DNA of 60,000 nt from Takakia lepidozioides (GCA_030704615.1 CM060731.1:40674001-40734000), one strand, 5' to 3'; numbered from the stretch's first letter, positions 1 to 10,564 are shown. The notes: generated by a model not told the origin, from the sequence alone. Translations and numbers: made by a program.

Positions 1-1
1 G

Positions 2-142
2 GATAGCTACAAGAAACCTGCATGGGTAGATGGTCAACTGGAAGCCGCAGCAGTAGCGGCACAATTGGTAAAATCGGGCGATGAGGGCACCTTCTTCAAC
101 ACATTTCACCCTGTTTTTCCCTCTTATCAGAATTGGCCCTAA
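2..142 (+). CDS. OSB-like organellar ssDNA-binding protein, C-terminal exon (partial)
   Basis: An open frame runs from the window edge (codon at 2) to a TAA at 140-142, about 46 codons. It begins DSYKKPAWVDGQLEAAAVAA and ends SYQNWP. The same SYKKP...VD.QLE pattern occurs on the minus strand near 28.2 kb, directly after a PDFKH motif. That motif marks plant organellar single-stranded DNA-binding proteins (OSB), which act in mitochondria or plastids. I read this as the tail of the last PDF-motif exon, with the rest of the gene left of the window. Alignment of the complete gene would settle it. The assignment rests on this internal homology, because the diagnostic PDF residues lie outside the window. 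Confidence 0.5.
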   Translation, partial: DSYKKPAWVDGQLEAAAVAAQLVKSGDEGTFFNTFHPVFPSYQNWP

Positions 143-222
143 ATTTCCATGTGAATTCTGCAAGTTAGTTGGTTGAGTGAATCTTTGATAGATTGGAGTG
201 ACTTTGACATGATACTGCCAAT

Positions 223-345
223 GTGACAACAAGAAAGTATCCAAAAACATGTACAAGAGATGAGGAGAAGGTGTGGAATGAATACTTTTCTGATCCCAGT
301 CAATGGTGGGACAACCGAGGCAAAAAGGGAATGCCTGTCAGATTA
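223..345 (+). pseudogene. Broken OSB PDF-motif half-exon
   Basis: The translation contains DEEKVWNEYFSDPSQWWDNR, the first half of an OSB PDF motif (E-K-x-W ... W-W-D-N-R). The equivalent exons on the minus strand (28522-28616 and 29626-29724) end in AAG followed by a gtgaatgcc splice donor. Here the same position reads AAG then ggaatgcc, so the GT donor is lost. A few bases later the frame runs straight into PPR-like sequence (PDVILNTALVD). It is therefore a displaced, non-spliceable exon copy lying just downstream of the OSB gene end. Confidence 0.55.
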
Positions 346-1060
346 CCAGATGTCATTCTGAACACTGCCCTGGTGGATATATGCCAAATGTGGGTGCATC
401 GAGGATGCCAAGGGAGTGTTCAACACTATGGCTAAACAAGATATGGTGTCGTGGAGTGCGATGCTTGCAGGGTATGCACAACAGGGGCGTGGGATGGAGG
501 CTTTGGAGACCTATGAGCAAATGATGGGGGAAGGGTGAAGCCCGCACATAACGTTTGTGTGTGTTTGCAGTGCGTGTGGGAGCCTGGCAGCCCTGGAAAA
601 GGGCAAAGAGATCCATCGTGACATCATCAAATTTGCAATTGTACCAGATGTCATCCTGAACATGACTGCTCTGGTGGACACATATGTGCCAAATGTGGGA
701 GCATTGAGGATGCGAACGGAGTGATGGTGAACAAGATGTGCCAAGTCTGGCAGCCCTGCAAAAGGGCAAGAGGTGCATGGTTGCATCACCAAAGCTGGAA
801 TTGTGATGGATTCTGAACAATGCCCTCGTGGACATGTATGCCAAATATATGTGAGAGCATTGAGGATGCGGGAGTGTTCAACACTATGGCTGAACAAGAT
901 GTGGTGTCGTGGAGCGCGATGCTGCACAGTAGTGGTGCGGGATGGAGCCTTTGGAGACGTATCATGACCAAATGATGGGGGAAGGATGAAGCCCGACCAC
1001 AACACATTTGTGTGCGTTTGCAATGCGTGTGCAAGCCTGGCAGCTCTGGAAAAGGGAAGA
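346..1060 (+). pseudogene. Degenerate PLS-type PPR gene fragment
   Basis: Across changing frames the DNA reads as pentatricopeptide repeats: LVD.YAKCG, then DMVSWSAMLAGYAQQG, then [15 protein letters not shown], then IVPDVILN. These are the L, S and P motifs of plant organelle RNA-binding PPR proteins. Indels and stops break it repeatedly, for example TGA at about 536 and frame changes near 380 and 700. A second, more decayed pass runs from about 740 to 1060. It cannot encode a PPR protein now. The intact order of motifs shows the ancestor of the 128-bp repeat that follows: that unit lacks the middle S/P part present here. Confidence 0.7.
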
Positions 1061-2365
1061 GGTCCATGGTTTCATTGTCAAAGCTGGAATTGTACCTGAT
1101 GTGATTCTGGACAATGCCCTCGTGGACATGTATGCCAAATGTGGGAGCATCAAGGGCAAGCCTGGCAGCTCTGGAAAAGGGAAGATCAGGTCCATGGTTT
1201 TATTGTCAAAGCTGGAATTGTACCTGATGTGATTCTGGACAATGCCTCGTGGACATGTATGCCAAATGTGGGAGCATCAAGGGCAAGCCTGGCAGCTCAA
1301 GAAAAGGGAAGATCACGTCCATGGTTTCATTGTCAAAGCTGGAATTGTACCTGATGTGATTCTGGACAATGCCCTCGTGGACATGTATGCCAAATGTGGG
1401 AGCATCAAGGGCAAGCCTGACAGCTCTGGGAAAGGGAAGATCAGGTCCATGGTTTCATTGTCAAAGCTGGAATTGTACCTGATGTGATTCTGAACAATGC
1501 CAGGTCCATGGTCTCATTGTCAAAGCTGGAATTGTACCTGATGTGATTTTGGATAATGCCCTCGTGGACATGTATGCCAAATGTGGGAGCATCAAGGGCA
1601 AGCCTGGCAGCTCTGGAAAAGGGAAGATCAGGTCCATGGTTTCATTGTCAAAGCTGGAATTGTACCTGATGTGATTCTGGACAATGCCCTAGTGGACATG
1701 TATGCCAAATGTGGGAGCATCAAGGGCAAGCCTGGCAGCTCTGGAAAGGGAAGAGGTCCATGGTTTATTGTCAAAGCTGGAATTGACCTGATGTGATTCT
1801 GAACAATGCCCTGGACATGTATGCCAAATGTGGGAGCATCAAGGGCAAGCCTGGCAGCTCTGGAAAAAGGGAAGATCAGGTCCATGGTTTCATTGTCAAA
1901 GCTGGAATTGTACCTGATGTGATTCTGGATAATGCCCTCGTGGACATGTATGCCAATGTGGGAGCATCAAGGGCAACCTGGCAGCTCTGGGAAGATCAGG
2001 TCCATGGTTCATTGTCAAAGCTGGAATTGTACCTGATGTGATTCTGGACAATGCCCTAGTGGACATGTATGCCAAATTTGGGAGCATCAAGGGCAAGCCT
2101 GGCAGCTCTGGAAAAGGGAAGAGGTCCATGGTTTCATTGTCAAAGCTGGAATTGTACCTGATGTGATTCTAAACAATGCCCTCGTGGACATGTATGCCAA
2201 ATGTGGAAGCATCAAGGGCAAGCTTGGCAGCTCTGGAAAAAGGGATGAGGTCCATGGTTTCATTGTTAAAGCTGGAATTGTACCTGATGTGATTCTGAAC
2301 AATGCCCTCGTGGACATGTATGCCAAATGTGGGAGCATCAAGGATGCGAAGGCAGTTTTCCAACA
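1060..2365 (+). repeat. Tandem ~128-bp PPR-derived satellite, 11 units
   Basis: The anchor AAGCTGGAATTGTACCTGAT or a close variant starts at 1081, 1209, 1336, 1464, 1523, 1651, 1774, 1899, 2018, 2143 and 2269. Spacings are mostly 119-128 bp, with one short unit of 59. Each unit reads as [20 protein letters not shown], then [10 protein letters not shown], then jumps to a remnant of the [10 protein letters not shown] segment. The unit length is generally not a multiple of three, so frame is lost from unit to unit. It is therefore a DNA-level array rather than a longer PPR protein. The last unit runs back into PPR-like DAKAVF. Confidence 0.85.
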
Positions 2366-2450
2366 CTATGGCTCTTGGAGTGATTTTGACATGAACCAGC
2401 GAAGGGGAGAAAGTGGGGCCTCAACAGACGAGTTGAAAAGCACTAGTTAA

Positions 2451-3295
2451 AAAGCACTGGCGCTTGATAGGGTGGGGCAAAATTTAGGCTGGGCTGATCA
2501 TTGATATCCCGGACGTAGTGTAAAAAAGACGGTTGTGAGTGAAGTACACCTGTAAAAAAAAAAACCCTGCTGTCCAAAAAGGGAGAGTCACAAAGAGCAA
2601 GGCACTTTGTCCAAGCTTCTCGACATCTAGCAACAATGTGGACAGGGAGGGAGTCATTGGGAACAATTTTGTAAGGTGGCGAAGAAAACCTTGTCTGAGG
2701 ATCACTGATATTTCTCTAGTACGGTTGGACTAGTAGAGATTGAAATCCGTGCTCAGCTCAGCTTCAGATTGGCTTATTGTGAGGGTATGGTTGACTGGAC
2801 AGAAATGGGATTGACATTGCCGGGCTCACAAATTTTGAGACGACATGTGGTAGTTTTATCTATAGCTTCTCAAAGCAATTGTTGTACATTGTTGATTATA
2901 GTGTGACATTCTCATAACGATATTGTCGTCAGCTGCATGAGCAATGCATCTTTTTGGATTGCTGGTTCCCGGAGGAATTATATGTGACAGGACAGAGGGC
3001 AAGTTATAGCCAATAGTTGTAGGTAGTGTTCAATATTGAAGAGAATTCTATGCCCTTTCGGTTCTGCCGATCTCCTTCTCATTTTACTTGAGGTTGTCTA
3101 TTTTGAGAGCTTTGATGTTTGGATGAAAATGCATTTTGGCATCAACTTAAAGGGATGGCCTGCACTGGTGGGCATTCAGATTCTAAACGAGCTGGCAAAG
3201 AAAAACTACAAGTCCCACAGCCCTCTACATGCAGACCCCATAACCCTAATAACCTTTTTGAACTTTTTAAATTCTCTAAACAAAAGTCTATACGT
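2451..3295. other. No recognisable gene
   Basis: Short open frames occur on both strands, but none shows a familiar motif. I see no clear repeat structure beyond a short A-run near 2553-2563. Confidence 0.4.
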
Positions 3296-3299
3296 GGTA

Positions 3300-3657
3300 C
3301 CCTAGATGGATTGCCACGTGGTTTTTTCATTATTATAAAATGCATTATGCCACGTGGCACAATGCGGTGCGACGCGGCGTTTAACATATAGTTTTTTAAT
3401 TTTTTTTAATTTAATTTAAATTTTTAAATCAATTGCGTCTCGCCACGTGGCGCGGCAGCAGCGGCTGCACTATGGTATATATGACTGCAGTGAGAGATAT
3501 CACTTGGTTCATATGACTGTAGTCATCCGGACCGTACCATCCTGTACTCATTGTATTGACTTGGTTTGCACGACTTACAGTCATAGAAGTCATATGTACC
3601 GTTTATGACTGCAGAATATTCATATATACAGTCATAAATACCACGATATGTTGTAGT
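3300..3657. mobile_element. Possible CACTA-type terminus with G-box palindromes
   Basis: The right edge, near 3657, reads ...GTTGTAGTG on the plus strand, that is CACTACAAC on the minus strand, the usual CACTA-transposon end. Inside are several subterminal-style repeats of TGACTGCAG/TGACTGTAG (3480-3620) and three CCACGTGG palindromes (near 3313, 3351 and 3443). I could not find a matching left terminus, so only one end is supported. Confidence 0.35.
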
Positions 3658-3660
3658 GAT

Positions 3661-3900
3661 ATTAGGCATGAGTTTAATAAGAGGGCAAAACAGGCTGAAA
3701 ATAGGTTGAAGAAGAAGGTGCCCTCACGGCCTGCTAAGACCAAGTTGACTTTCTCTCTTGCACCAATGAGCTAACTTACAGAATTCAATATGCATATCAG
3801 GCCCGAGTCTGATAAGAGGGCAAAACAGGCTGAAATAGGTTGAATCAGGAAATGAATCAGCGGGCTGCTAAGACGAAGCTGATTCTCCCAAGATATTTGT
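3661..3900. repeat. Imperfect tandem duplication of ~100 bp
   Basis: The segment containing AAGAGGGCAAAACAGGCTGA occurs near 3679 and again near 3815. Both copies are followed by similar GGTTGAA and CTGCTAAGAC(C/G)AAG stretches. Function is unknown. Confidence 0.6.
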
Positions 3901-4780
3901 AAACATCAGGAAGAATACCGTACTAACAGGAGCCAAAAGCCCACATTTGCAGGATGGACAAAACTTCTTCACATCCTACATTAAGGAAAAGCCACACTGT
4001 AGGTGAAAAAAGAAGGGGCATGAAACCCTTCTGGTAAACTATATTTAACTGTTTCTTGAGCAATGATCCATGGCCCTGCCCTATGACATCAACCTACTTG
4101 TTCTTTCTAAAATGACTCAGACCCTACTTAATTCATTCTAAATCTATTTATGACCAGAGACTTTATACCCTTATCCACGCCGCAGCGGAAGAGAAGACAT
4201 GGACAGGGCTGAGGTTATCTAAATTGTTATTGGGTCTCTTTAGTGAACAGATCATCATATATGCCAGAGTTCTTCTTCCCTAAATATGTCATCATTGAAA
4301 AATCACAGGGTGTACATTCTGATCCTTATACAGCTTCAGATCCTATCCACAGTGTAAACATATCAGAGATACCCCACTGGCCCATACTTGGACTAGGTAA
4401 GTGATGCAGAAATATGTGTGCCACTTACTCTAATGTAAACTAGAATGCAAAGGCCCAAGTTTCTACATATGAGCTCTCCTTCTCCTTCTTTATTAATACT
4501 ACAGCTATCTAAGAAACAGATCCCCTTTGGCATGATATTGCTACCCCTTCATATCCTGCCCATGGATTGTACACTGATGCATGGTATTTTGACATCATTC
4601 ACATCTACTTAAATGAAAATGCAAAACCCTAGCTTCTCTATTTCATTTTTTTCTCTTTATTTCCCTTAGCATGAAGAGGGCATGATATCACAAAGCCCCC
4701 ACTTTTAACTCCTCCTTAAAACTGCATTTTAACTATTTGAAAGACCTTTATGCCCCACTGATTGTAGATCTCACTCTATG
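3901..4780. other. No recognisable gene
   Basis: AT-rich sequence without a long open frame or a repeat that I recognise. Confidence 0.4.
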
Positions 4781-4787
4781 AAGACAG

Positions 4788-4978
4788 GGATTCAAGACCT
4801 AGAATCGGGGCATGAAGGCGTGCACGATGATGGGACAACCGCGATCGCAAGGTGTGGCTTTTCTCAATGTACAATGACAAGCGGAGCTGGTGGGATAGGG
4901 GGCAGACACGGACTCAAGCCCTAGAATCGGGGCATGAAGGCATGCACGATGGTGGGACAACCGCAATCGCGGGGTTTG
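4788..4978. repeat. Two ~70-bp direct repeats, period ~122 bp
   Basis: CCTAGAATCGGGGCATGAAG occurs at about 4799 and 4920. Each copy continues into GTGCACGATG(A/G)TGGGACAACCGC(A/G)ATCGC. The copies differ by a few substitutions. No coding sense was found. Confidence 0.7.
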
Positions 4979-5029
4979 ATACTCATGGGAGAAGGAACAG
5001 CATTCTGAATTACAGTAGGAGGTCATGAA

Positions 5030-5365
5030 AGTGCTTGAGTGCTATGGAATGGGTGTCTCTGCTGGTGAAGTGTTGCTGGTGTACTGCCTTTAGATGTTGC
5101 TCATGCCGGCGGTACAATCAGTAAAGTAGGGGATGTCTTGTGTGAAGAGATGGTGAAAGGATTGTTGAACATCTGCTGAACTTAGTTGGAAGGAGGACAC
5201 AAATGAAGGATAGTGGGGAAGAATGCCAATGACATATGAAGAGGGCAATGTACCTACTATGGGGGTAGGCTATAGCTCCTCCAGGGCATGTTGAATAGAG
5301 GTGGAAGTCATTTCATCCATCCATCTTCCACCTGGATGGTCAATGTGCCACGCCATATAGTTGCC
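5030..5365. other. No recognisable gene
   Basis: No coding signature or repeat was seen between the direct repeats and the inverted repeat that follows. Confidence 0.35.
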
Positions 5366-5369
5366 CCAA

Positions 5370-5520
5370 ATTCTTGTAGGACATCTCACACTCCATGACT
5401 CATTTCACACTCATGTCAAATGCCCCATATGAATTATCTTGGTCAACATCCGTTGACCGTATGGGTGTCATTTGAGTGTGAAATTTGTAACACCATGTGG
5501 CTTTTCCTACAATGGTCCAG
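5370..5520. repeat. Imperfect inverted repeat (hairpin)
   Basis: The arms share TTGTAGGA, ATTTCACACTC and GGTCAAC with their reverse complements and meet at ATCC between GGTCAAC and GTTGACC (near 5441-5458). It resembles a small MITE or foldback just upstream of the surviving retroelement coding sequence, and may mark the truncation point. No target duplication was found. Confidence 0.45.
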
Positions 5521-5539
5521 ATCACACCTTGCCTCCTCT

Positions 5540-6939
5540 CACATGGGTGTAAGAGGAGCCGTTCAAAGTGCCAGGTGTGAACTATGGGTGGTGTTGGAAA
5601 AATCGGTTTCTCTAGTGGTGTACGTGCCGAAGGGAGGGATCAGAGATAGTCTCTTGAGAGAATGCCACGATGGCCCACTTGCGGGCCACGGCGGAGCCAA
5701 GCGCACCGCGACACTCTTGAAGAAAGAGTATTTCTGGCCCAAACTGAGGGAGGAGGCCGAGGAGTATGTCAAGACATGCACCACATGCCAACAAAATCGG
5801 AGCGAGTACAAAAAGCAAGTAGGATTGTTACAACCTTTGTCGATTCCAGAGGGGTCTTGGGAAAGTGTCTCGATGGATTTCATGACTACTATGCCGCTGT
5901 CAAAAGGATTCGATGCAATCATGGTGGTAGTGGATAGGTTCAGTAAAATAGGCCATTTCATCCCCACCAAGGAGACGACAACGGCGCAGGAGACGGGATG
6001 ACTTTATTTCGCCCACGTCTTCAAGCATCATGGATTCCCAAAGGATATTGTCTCGGACCGCGATCCAAAGTTTACAAGTAAATTTTGGAGGGCACTTTGG
6101 AAGAAAATGGGGACAAGGCTCAAGATGAGCACCGCCTTCCGACCTACGACGGACGACCAAACGAAAAGGGTGAATTCCGTGGTGAAGCAGATCCTGCGGA
6201 ATTAGGTGTTGGCAGACCAATCGGACTGGGTGGAGCACTTGGATGCGACAGAGTTTTGTTATAATAACACAAAACACTCTGCAACGGGAGTTTCCCCTTT
6301 CGTATTGGTCTATGGAAAAGCACCTCTGGTGCCGACAAGTTGGGCCACCCAAGACGTTGATGAACCAGCAGCAGCAGCGGTGCTGGAAGAACGCGAGCGT
6401 TTGTTGAAGCTCGCAATGTACAACATTGCCAAAGCTAAGAAACGGTATGAACGGCAGGCGAATCGGAAGCGGAGGGAAGTTAAGTTTGAGGCAGGCATGG
6501 AGGTCTGGTTGAACATCAAGAATTTCCGACTACCTCCGGAAGTGAGTCCGAAGTTGTACCTCTGTATGCGGGACCCTTTTGCATCCGGAAGGTTATGAAT
6601 GAGGATGTGTATGAATTGGAGCTGCCGGCAAACAACAAGGTGCATCCGGTATTCCACGTCTCCCTTTTGAAGCCTTACTTCAAAGATGAAGCGCGTCCGA
6701 ATCGGTATCAAGTGTTGCGTCCGCCACCTGTGCTGTTGGATCATGAAAATGAACGTGAGTACGAGGTGGAGGCAGTGCTTAAGTCGAGGAGGTTCAAGAA
6801 TCAAGAAACGGAGTATCTTGTGAAATGGAAGGGCTATCATCATGTGGAGGCATATTGGGTACGTGCCTCAGAAATGAGAAACGCATCCGAGGCGGTTGCA
6901 GCTTTCAAAGGGCGACCTCAAAAGCGGAAGAAGCGTTGA
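5540..6939 (+). pseudogene. Ty3/gypsy chromovirus integrase and chromodomain remnant
   Basis: Integrase of a chromovirus, 5'-truncated: protease, reverse transcriptase and RNase H are absent. The HHCC zinc finger is visible (ECHDGPLAGHGG ... CTTCQ), followed by the core SMDFMTTMP and VSDRDPKF. The catalytic-Glu region reads TTDDQTKRVN, with Lys where the family has Glu. An in-frame TGA lies at about 5999, a TAG at about 6204, and a frameshift near 6560. The last part (6595-6939) has the HPVFHVSLLKPY motif and ends in a chromodomain (EYEVEAVLKSRR ... EYLVKWKGY), which directs integration to marked chromatin. A polypurine tract and LTR follow. The copy is dead. Confidence 0.9.
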
Positions 6940-6960
6940 TGGGGACATCAACCTTGGATC

Positions 6961-6973
6961 GTGGGGGAGGAAA
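6961..6973 (+). other. Polypurine tract
   Basis: GTGGGGGAGGAAA lies immediately before a TGCATGC start of the LTR, the expected position for plus-strand priming of a Ty3/gypsy element. Confidence 0.6.
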
Positions 6974-8559
6974 TGCATGCTTAGCCGGCTTAGCTAGCTC
7001 AGGAATCCAATTGCAAAAACTTGTGTTGTACAAATTTTGTTATAAATGAAATGGTTTCCAAATGTTGTGTCTCCTATTTTGTTTGGAATGGTGATGCATG
7101 TTATGGTTGGCTAGTGTGTAGAATACATGCTAGCTTACAAAAGTGGGAGAGGTAAATTGGATTAATCGTGTGTTTGCGCAGTGCCGAAATCGAGTGACTC
7201 CCATCCAAGGGGCAAGGAAACTTGCGCCTTCTTTGGGAGTTCACGTGGTAGTGCGCACCTGGCGCGTGCGCGTACTATAACTGTGCTACCGAGGGGGTTG
7301 TCTTGTAGTGCGGGCTAACGCGGAAGCTACGTGCTTCCGTTCACGTACTATAATCGTGTAGCATCGGGACGAAGTCGTAGTGCGGCTTCGGCGTGTTCCC
7401 GTACCTCAGGCCAACATTCCAAGGCGGACCCAATTGTAGTGATTGGGGCGCACGGTTGGTTCAAGGTTATCTTCCTAGTAAAAAAGGGTTCAAGGTGAAC
7501 CCTTGCTCAAGGTGATGCCAAAAGCGTCATCATGAGCGGTCGCAAGCAATGTTGTTGGAGTAAGGCGATTCGATCCTCGGGGAGGATCGTTCCTTGGCCT
7601 TAAAGTAGGCCAAGAAGATTGCACTGGGTGGAGCTTGAGAAGCTCCACCCTTGGCCGGGACTTGGAGGAAGTCGGCCGAACTAGCTAGTGGAGAGTAGAG
7701 TCAAGTGGGGGTTTGGTTCTTTGCCATGGGACGCCATGGTACGGAAACAAACTCCTTGATGTGGGACGCCACAACTTGGATGTTCGTTTCTACAAAATAG
7801 ACAAGTCGATGAGGACATCGACTCCCTGTTGGTAGGGGTGTGTGTCGCGACCCTTTGCCTTGAGGGCAGGGGGTCAGGACGCAGAGGGGCTGCCCCTATG
7901 GTGGGGGCGGTGGCAGCAATAGGTACGGGGGGCTGAAGCACCCTTGAGTGCCCAAGGCACTCACTAGCTAGGTGGAGCCCCGCACACCGGGTTGCGGTGG
8001 GGGTGGCTCTACAAGGGGTGGTGGTAGCTTAGTGGGACTGGGACTTAGTGGGGGTGGCATAGGACTCACCATGGGGCGGAGGCATTGTGGTGGGAGTCGT
8101 GGGGAGTCTTGGGACTCATCACGGTCCAATGGGACCGTGGTGGGTGGGCCAAGACTCACCACGACTCATCACCATGAATCGAGGGTCTTCGTGGTGGTTC
8201 GCCATAAAATGGCATGGTTGTTTGTGAAACCCCCGCGGACAGTCACAGAAGTATATATAGGGAGTAGTAACCCCGAGAACGGTGCAAGCCCGTTGGTGAC
8301 CAAAAACTAGTGAGTAAGCGAGCGAGCCGGAAAGCGACCAAGGAGTGGGGAGCTATTCCGGACTGCCATCTACCAAAGGGAATTTCCACTAGGCCCAAAT
8401 TGGTGGAGGGTCTAAAGGAAGAGTAAAGGGGGACCGTTATGTCCTGGTGAACACCCGAAGCTCTGGGTTGGCCCGGCGGACAGGTTGGGAGTTAGGCGCG
8501 CGCATCGAAGCGAGTAACTATGACTTGAAGGGGAGCTTACCGAAGGGAGGTACGTGACA
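6974..8559 (+). mobile_element. 3' LTR of the chromovirus
   Basis: It starts TGCATGC after the polypurine tract and ends ...TACGTGACA, giving TG...CA borders and about 1.59 kb. The distal ~700 bp is closely matched by a second copy ending at 11312. Inside are repeated GTAGTGCGG/ACTATAA stretches (7240-7400) and a TATA-like promoter at 8251. The 5' LTR is not in the window. Confidence 0.75.
8251..8260 (+). promoter_or_regulatory. LTR TATA box
   Basis: GTATATATAGGGAG sits after CCCGCGGACA and is preserved in the second LTR copy near 11009. This suggests the LTR core promoter, with R starting a few tens of bases downstream. Confidence 0.5.
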
Positions 8560-9088
8560 GATGCGCTCGTAGTGGTGCTGGAAGAAAATCTCGTGCAGAG
8601 CAAAGATGTTGTTGGAAGATGCCAGTGTCGACGTGAGCAATGGGGTCCATGAGCAGGGGTCGTTAACTGCACAAAAAGCGAGATGCAAGGGCAAGGGCAA
8701 GGGCAATCAAAGCCCAGCTGCCCAAGAACGCAGAGGGGGAAGTGCTGACTGATGGGAAGGCCAGACTTTCTTCCAAACATCTCAATGGCTGGAAGTGGAT
8801 AGAAATAGTATGAAATGAATTGGGATGAGTTGAGGGAGGCAACTTTGCCATATATGCAAATCTCACATTGCATGTGGCAGTGTCACCTCATTGATGTGAT
8901 GGAGTGTAAAATGTGCAAGTGATACTTGAGGCTTTTAATCCAATCGTCTTTCGCCATCTCTTCAATATATAAAGCATAAAGTTAGCTATGCCCTAATGTG
9001 TGAGAATACACAAGATCTTTTAGGACTTTCTCTCTTTAGCAAAGAATGAATTATGGGGCCGTTTATTATTCCTAAGTTGTCAGACAAC
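8560..9088. other. No recognisable gene
   Basis: The LTR flank has a short GGGCAA run (near 8688) and no coding signature. No target duplication can be defined because the element is 5'-truncated. Confidence 0.35.
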
Positions 9089-9089
9089 C

Positions 9090-9265
9090 AGCATGTAGCC
9101 CTGTGGTAATAGGCACATATCACATTTGGATGTGGTTGTGGGTTCAAACCACGATCTGGTTTGTCATGAAGGTGTCCACCTTTCAGCTCGAAGGTAGTAG
9201 CCCTTGTGGTGAAGTGACACCATAAGTTACGCTCCTTTGGGGAGGCGTCATACTTTTTCCTAAGT
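9090..9265 (+). mobile_element. tRNA-derived SINE, copy 1
   Basis: An A-box-like TAGCCCTGTGGTAATAGG (near 9096) and a B-box-like GTGGGTTCAAACC (near 9147) lie about 40 bp apart, as in a Pol III internal promoter. The body (GGTGTCCACCTT ... AAGTGACACCATAAG) is shared with the copy at 52760-52900, and the T-rich tail resembles the copy at 12380. Its right side is cut by the CACTA element. Confidence 0.6.
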
Positions 9266-9272
9266 TGTCACT

Positions 9273-10521
9273 CACTACTACGTTTTGGGGAGCTCAGCGA
9301 CACCATGACCAGGAGGTTAGCCCCCTTGCGACTGCAGCATCGCGCAGGCGCCCGGCCCGAGACTTGCAACGTCGGGGCATCGCAACGCCGACGCTCGGAC
9401 GACGTTGTGGCATCTTGCAATGCCATGCCGTCGCCGGAAAGGGGCTTGACCCCATTCCCTGGCCAATGCGTTGGGGGGGTTGCAACGGCCCCGGGATGCT
9501 GCGACCCCGGGGAATCGCAATGAGGCGTCGCAGCGCCGCAGCCAGCGACGGCGGGGAATCGCAATGCCCTACCCAAAAAAAAAAAAAAAAAAAAAAAAAA
9601 CCGTTGTTTTGGCGATTCCCCGCCGTCGCAAAAGTGGCGCTGGGGCTACGGCGCTGCGATTCTCCGACATCCTGGGGGCGTCGCAGAAAATTGATTTTGG
9701 GAGTAGATTGTAGAGCATAATGGGCTTGGCATCCTCAGACTACAACCATTGTCCAACAATAAGTTGCAATGCAGCATTGCAAAACTTAGGCCATTGATAG
9801 ATATTTGTTTTTGAAGAACTCTGGGGACAAGTCTCGGTGCAAGTTCCAGCTGTGAGAGCTCTTGTAGAGCACGTATAATCTGCAAAACAATAATAGAATT
9901 GAGATAGTGGTAGTCACTAGGAGCTAACTCTTGATATGTATATATACTTGGACTACTTTTGTGATACATAGATATATTGTAGATTTGTTGGTTAGTGTGC
10001 AATATCTTAAAAATGTTATAATGTGGAGGTCCTAGGTTCAAGTATGCATTGCCTACTATATATACGAACTGCCATTGGACAAGACCGGAGTCAATGGTCA
10101 ACGCCGAGTCAATGGTCAAGTAGTTTTTTGAAATTCAAATTCAATTTTTCTCACCTAAATTCAAATGTACCTTCCTACTTTGACGTCTGGGGGTGGCATT
10201 TACGACCCCCGGACGTCCCTAATGCGGTGTCGTATGAATTTTTTTTTAAAATTTTTTTTTTAAATTTTTTTTTTAAAATTTTTGATGCCCGGACATCACA
10301 AGTCGCGCCGGCGCCGCGGCTGGGGGTTTTGCGATTCCCCGACGACGCTAATTAGCGACGTTCCGGGAGCGACGTCGTTGCGATTTCTCGACGTCACAAA
10401 ATGCCCCCAGCGCGCCCCGGGCGCCGTAAAGTATTTCCGTCGCAAATCGCGGCAGTTGGAGGTCGCTGGGCATCGCTAAACCCCCCCCCCCCCCCCCCCC
10501 CCCCCCCAAAACGTAGTAGTG
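9273..10521. mobile_element. Non-autonomous CACTA (EnSpm) element with 3-bp TSD
   Basis: Terminal inverted repeats are CACTACTACGTTTTGGGG (9273) and its complement (CCCCAAAACGTAGTAGTG ending 10521). ACT flanks both sides (9270-9272 and 10522-10524), the 3-bp duplication typical of CACTA elements. The subterminal regions are GC-rich and full of GCGATTCCCCG/GTCGC-type repeats, the usual TnpA-like binding-site pattern. It contains an A-run (~9575-9600), T/A runs near 10240-10280 and a C-run (~10481-10507). No transposase ORF is present, so it would need an autonomous partner. Confidence 0.9.
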
Positions 10522-10564
10522 ACTGGAGTGAGTCGTAACTGGACTGACATTTGTCAAAAGCAGC

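Noticed and set aside
353-2341. Long minus-strand open frames across the PPR array
   Set aside because: They are shadows of the plus-strand PPR-derived sequence. The repeated [11 protein letters not shown]-type peptides simply follow the DNA repeat.
9265-9720. 151-codon frame inside the CACTA element
   Set aside because: It runs through GC-rich subterminal repeats and the A-run. It has no resemblance to transposase and is explained by repeat composition.
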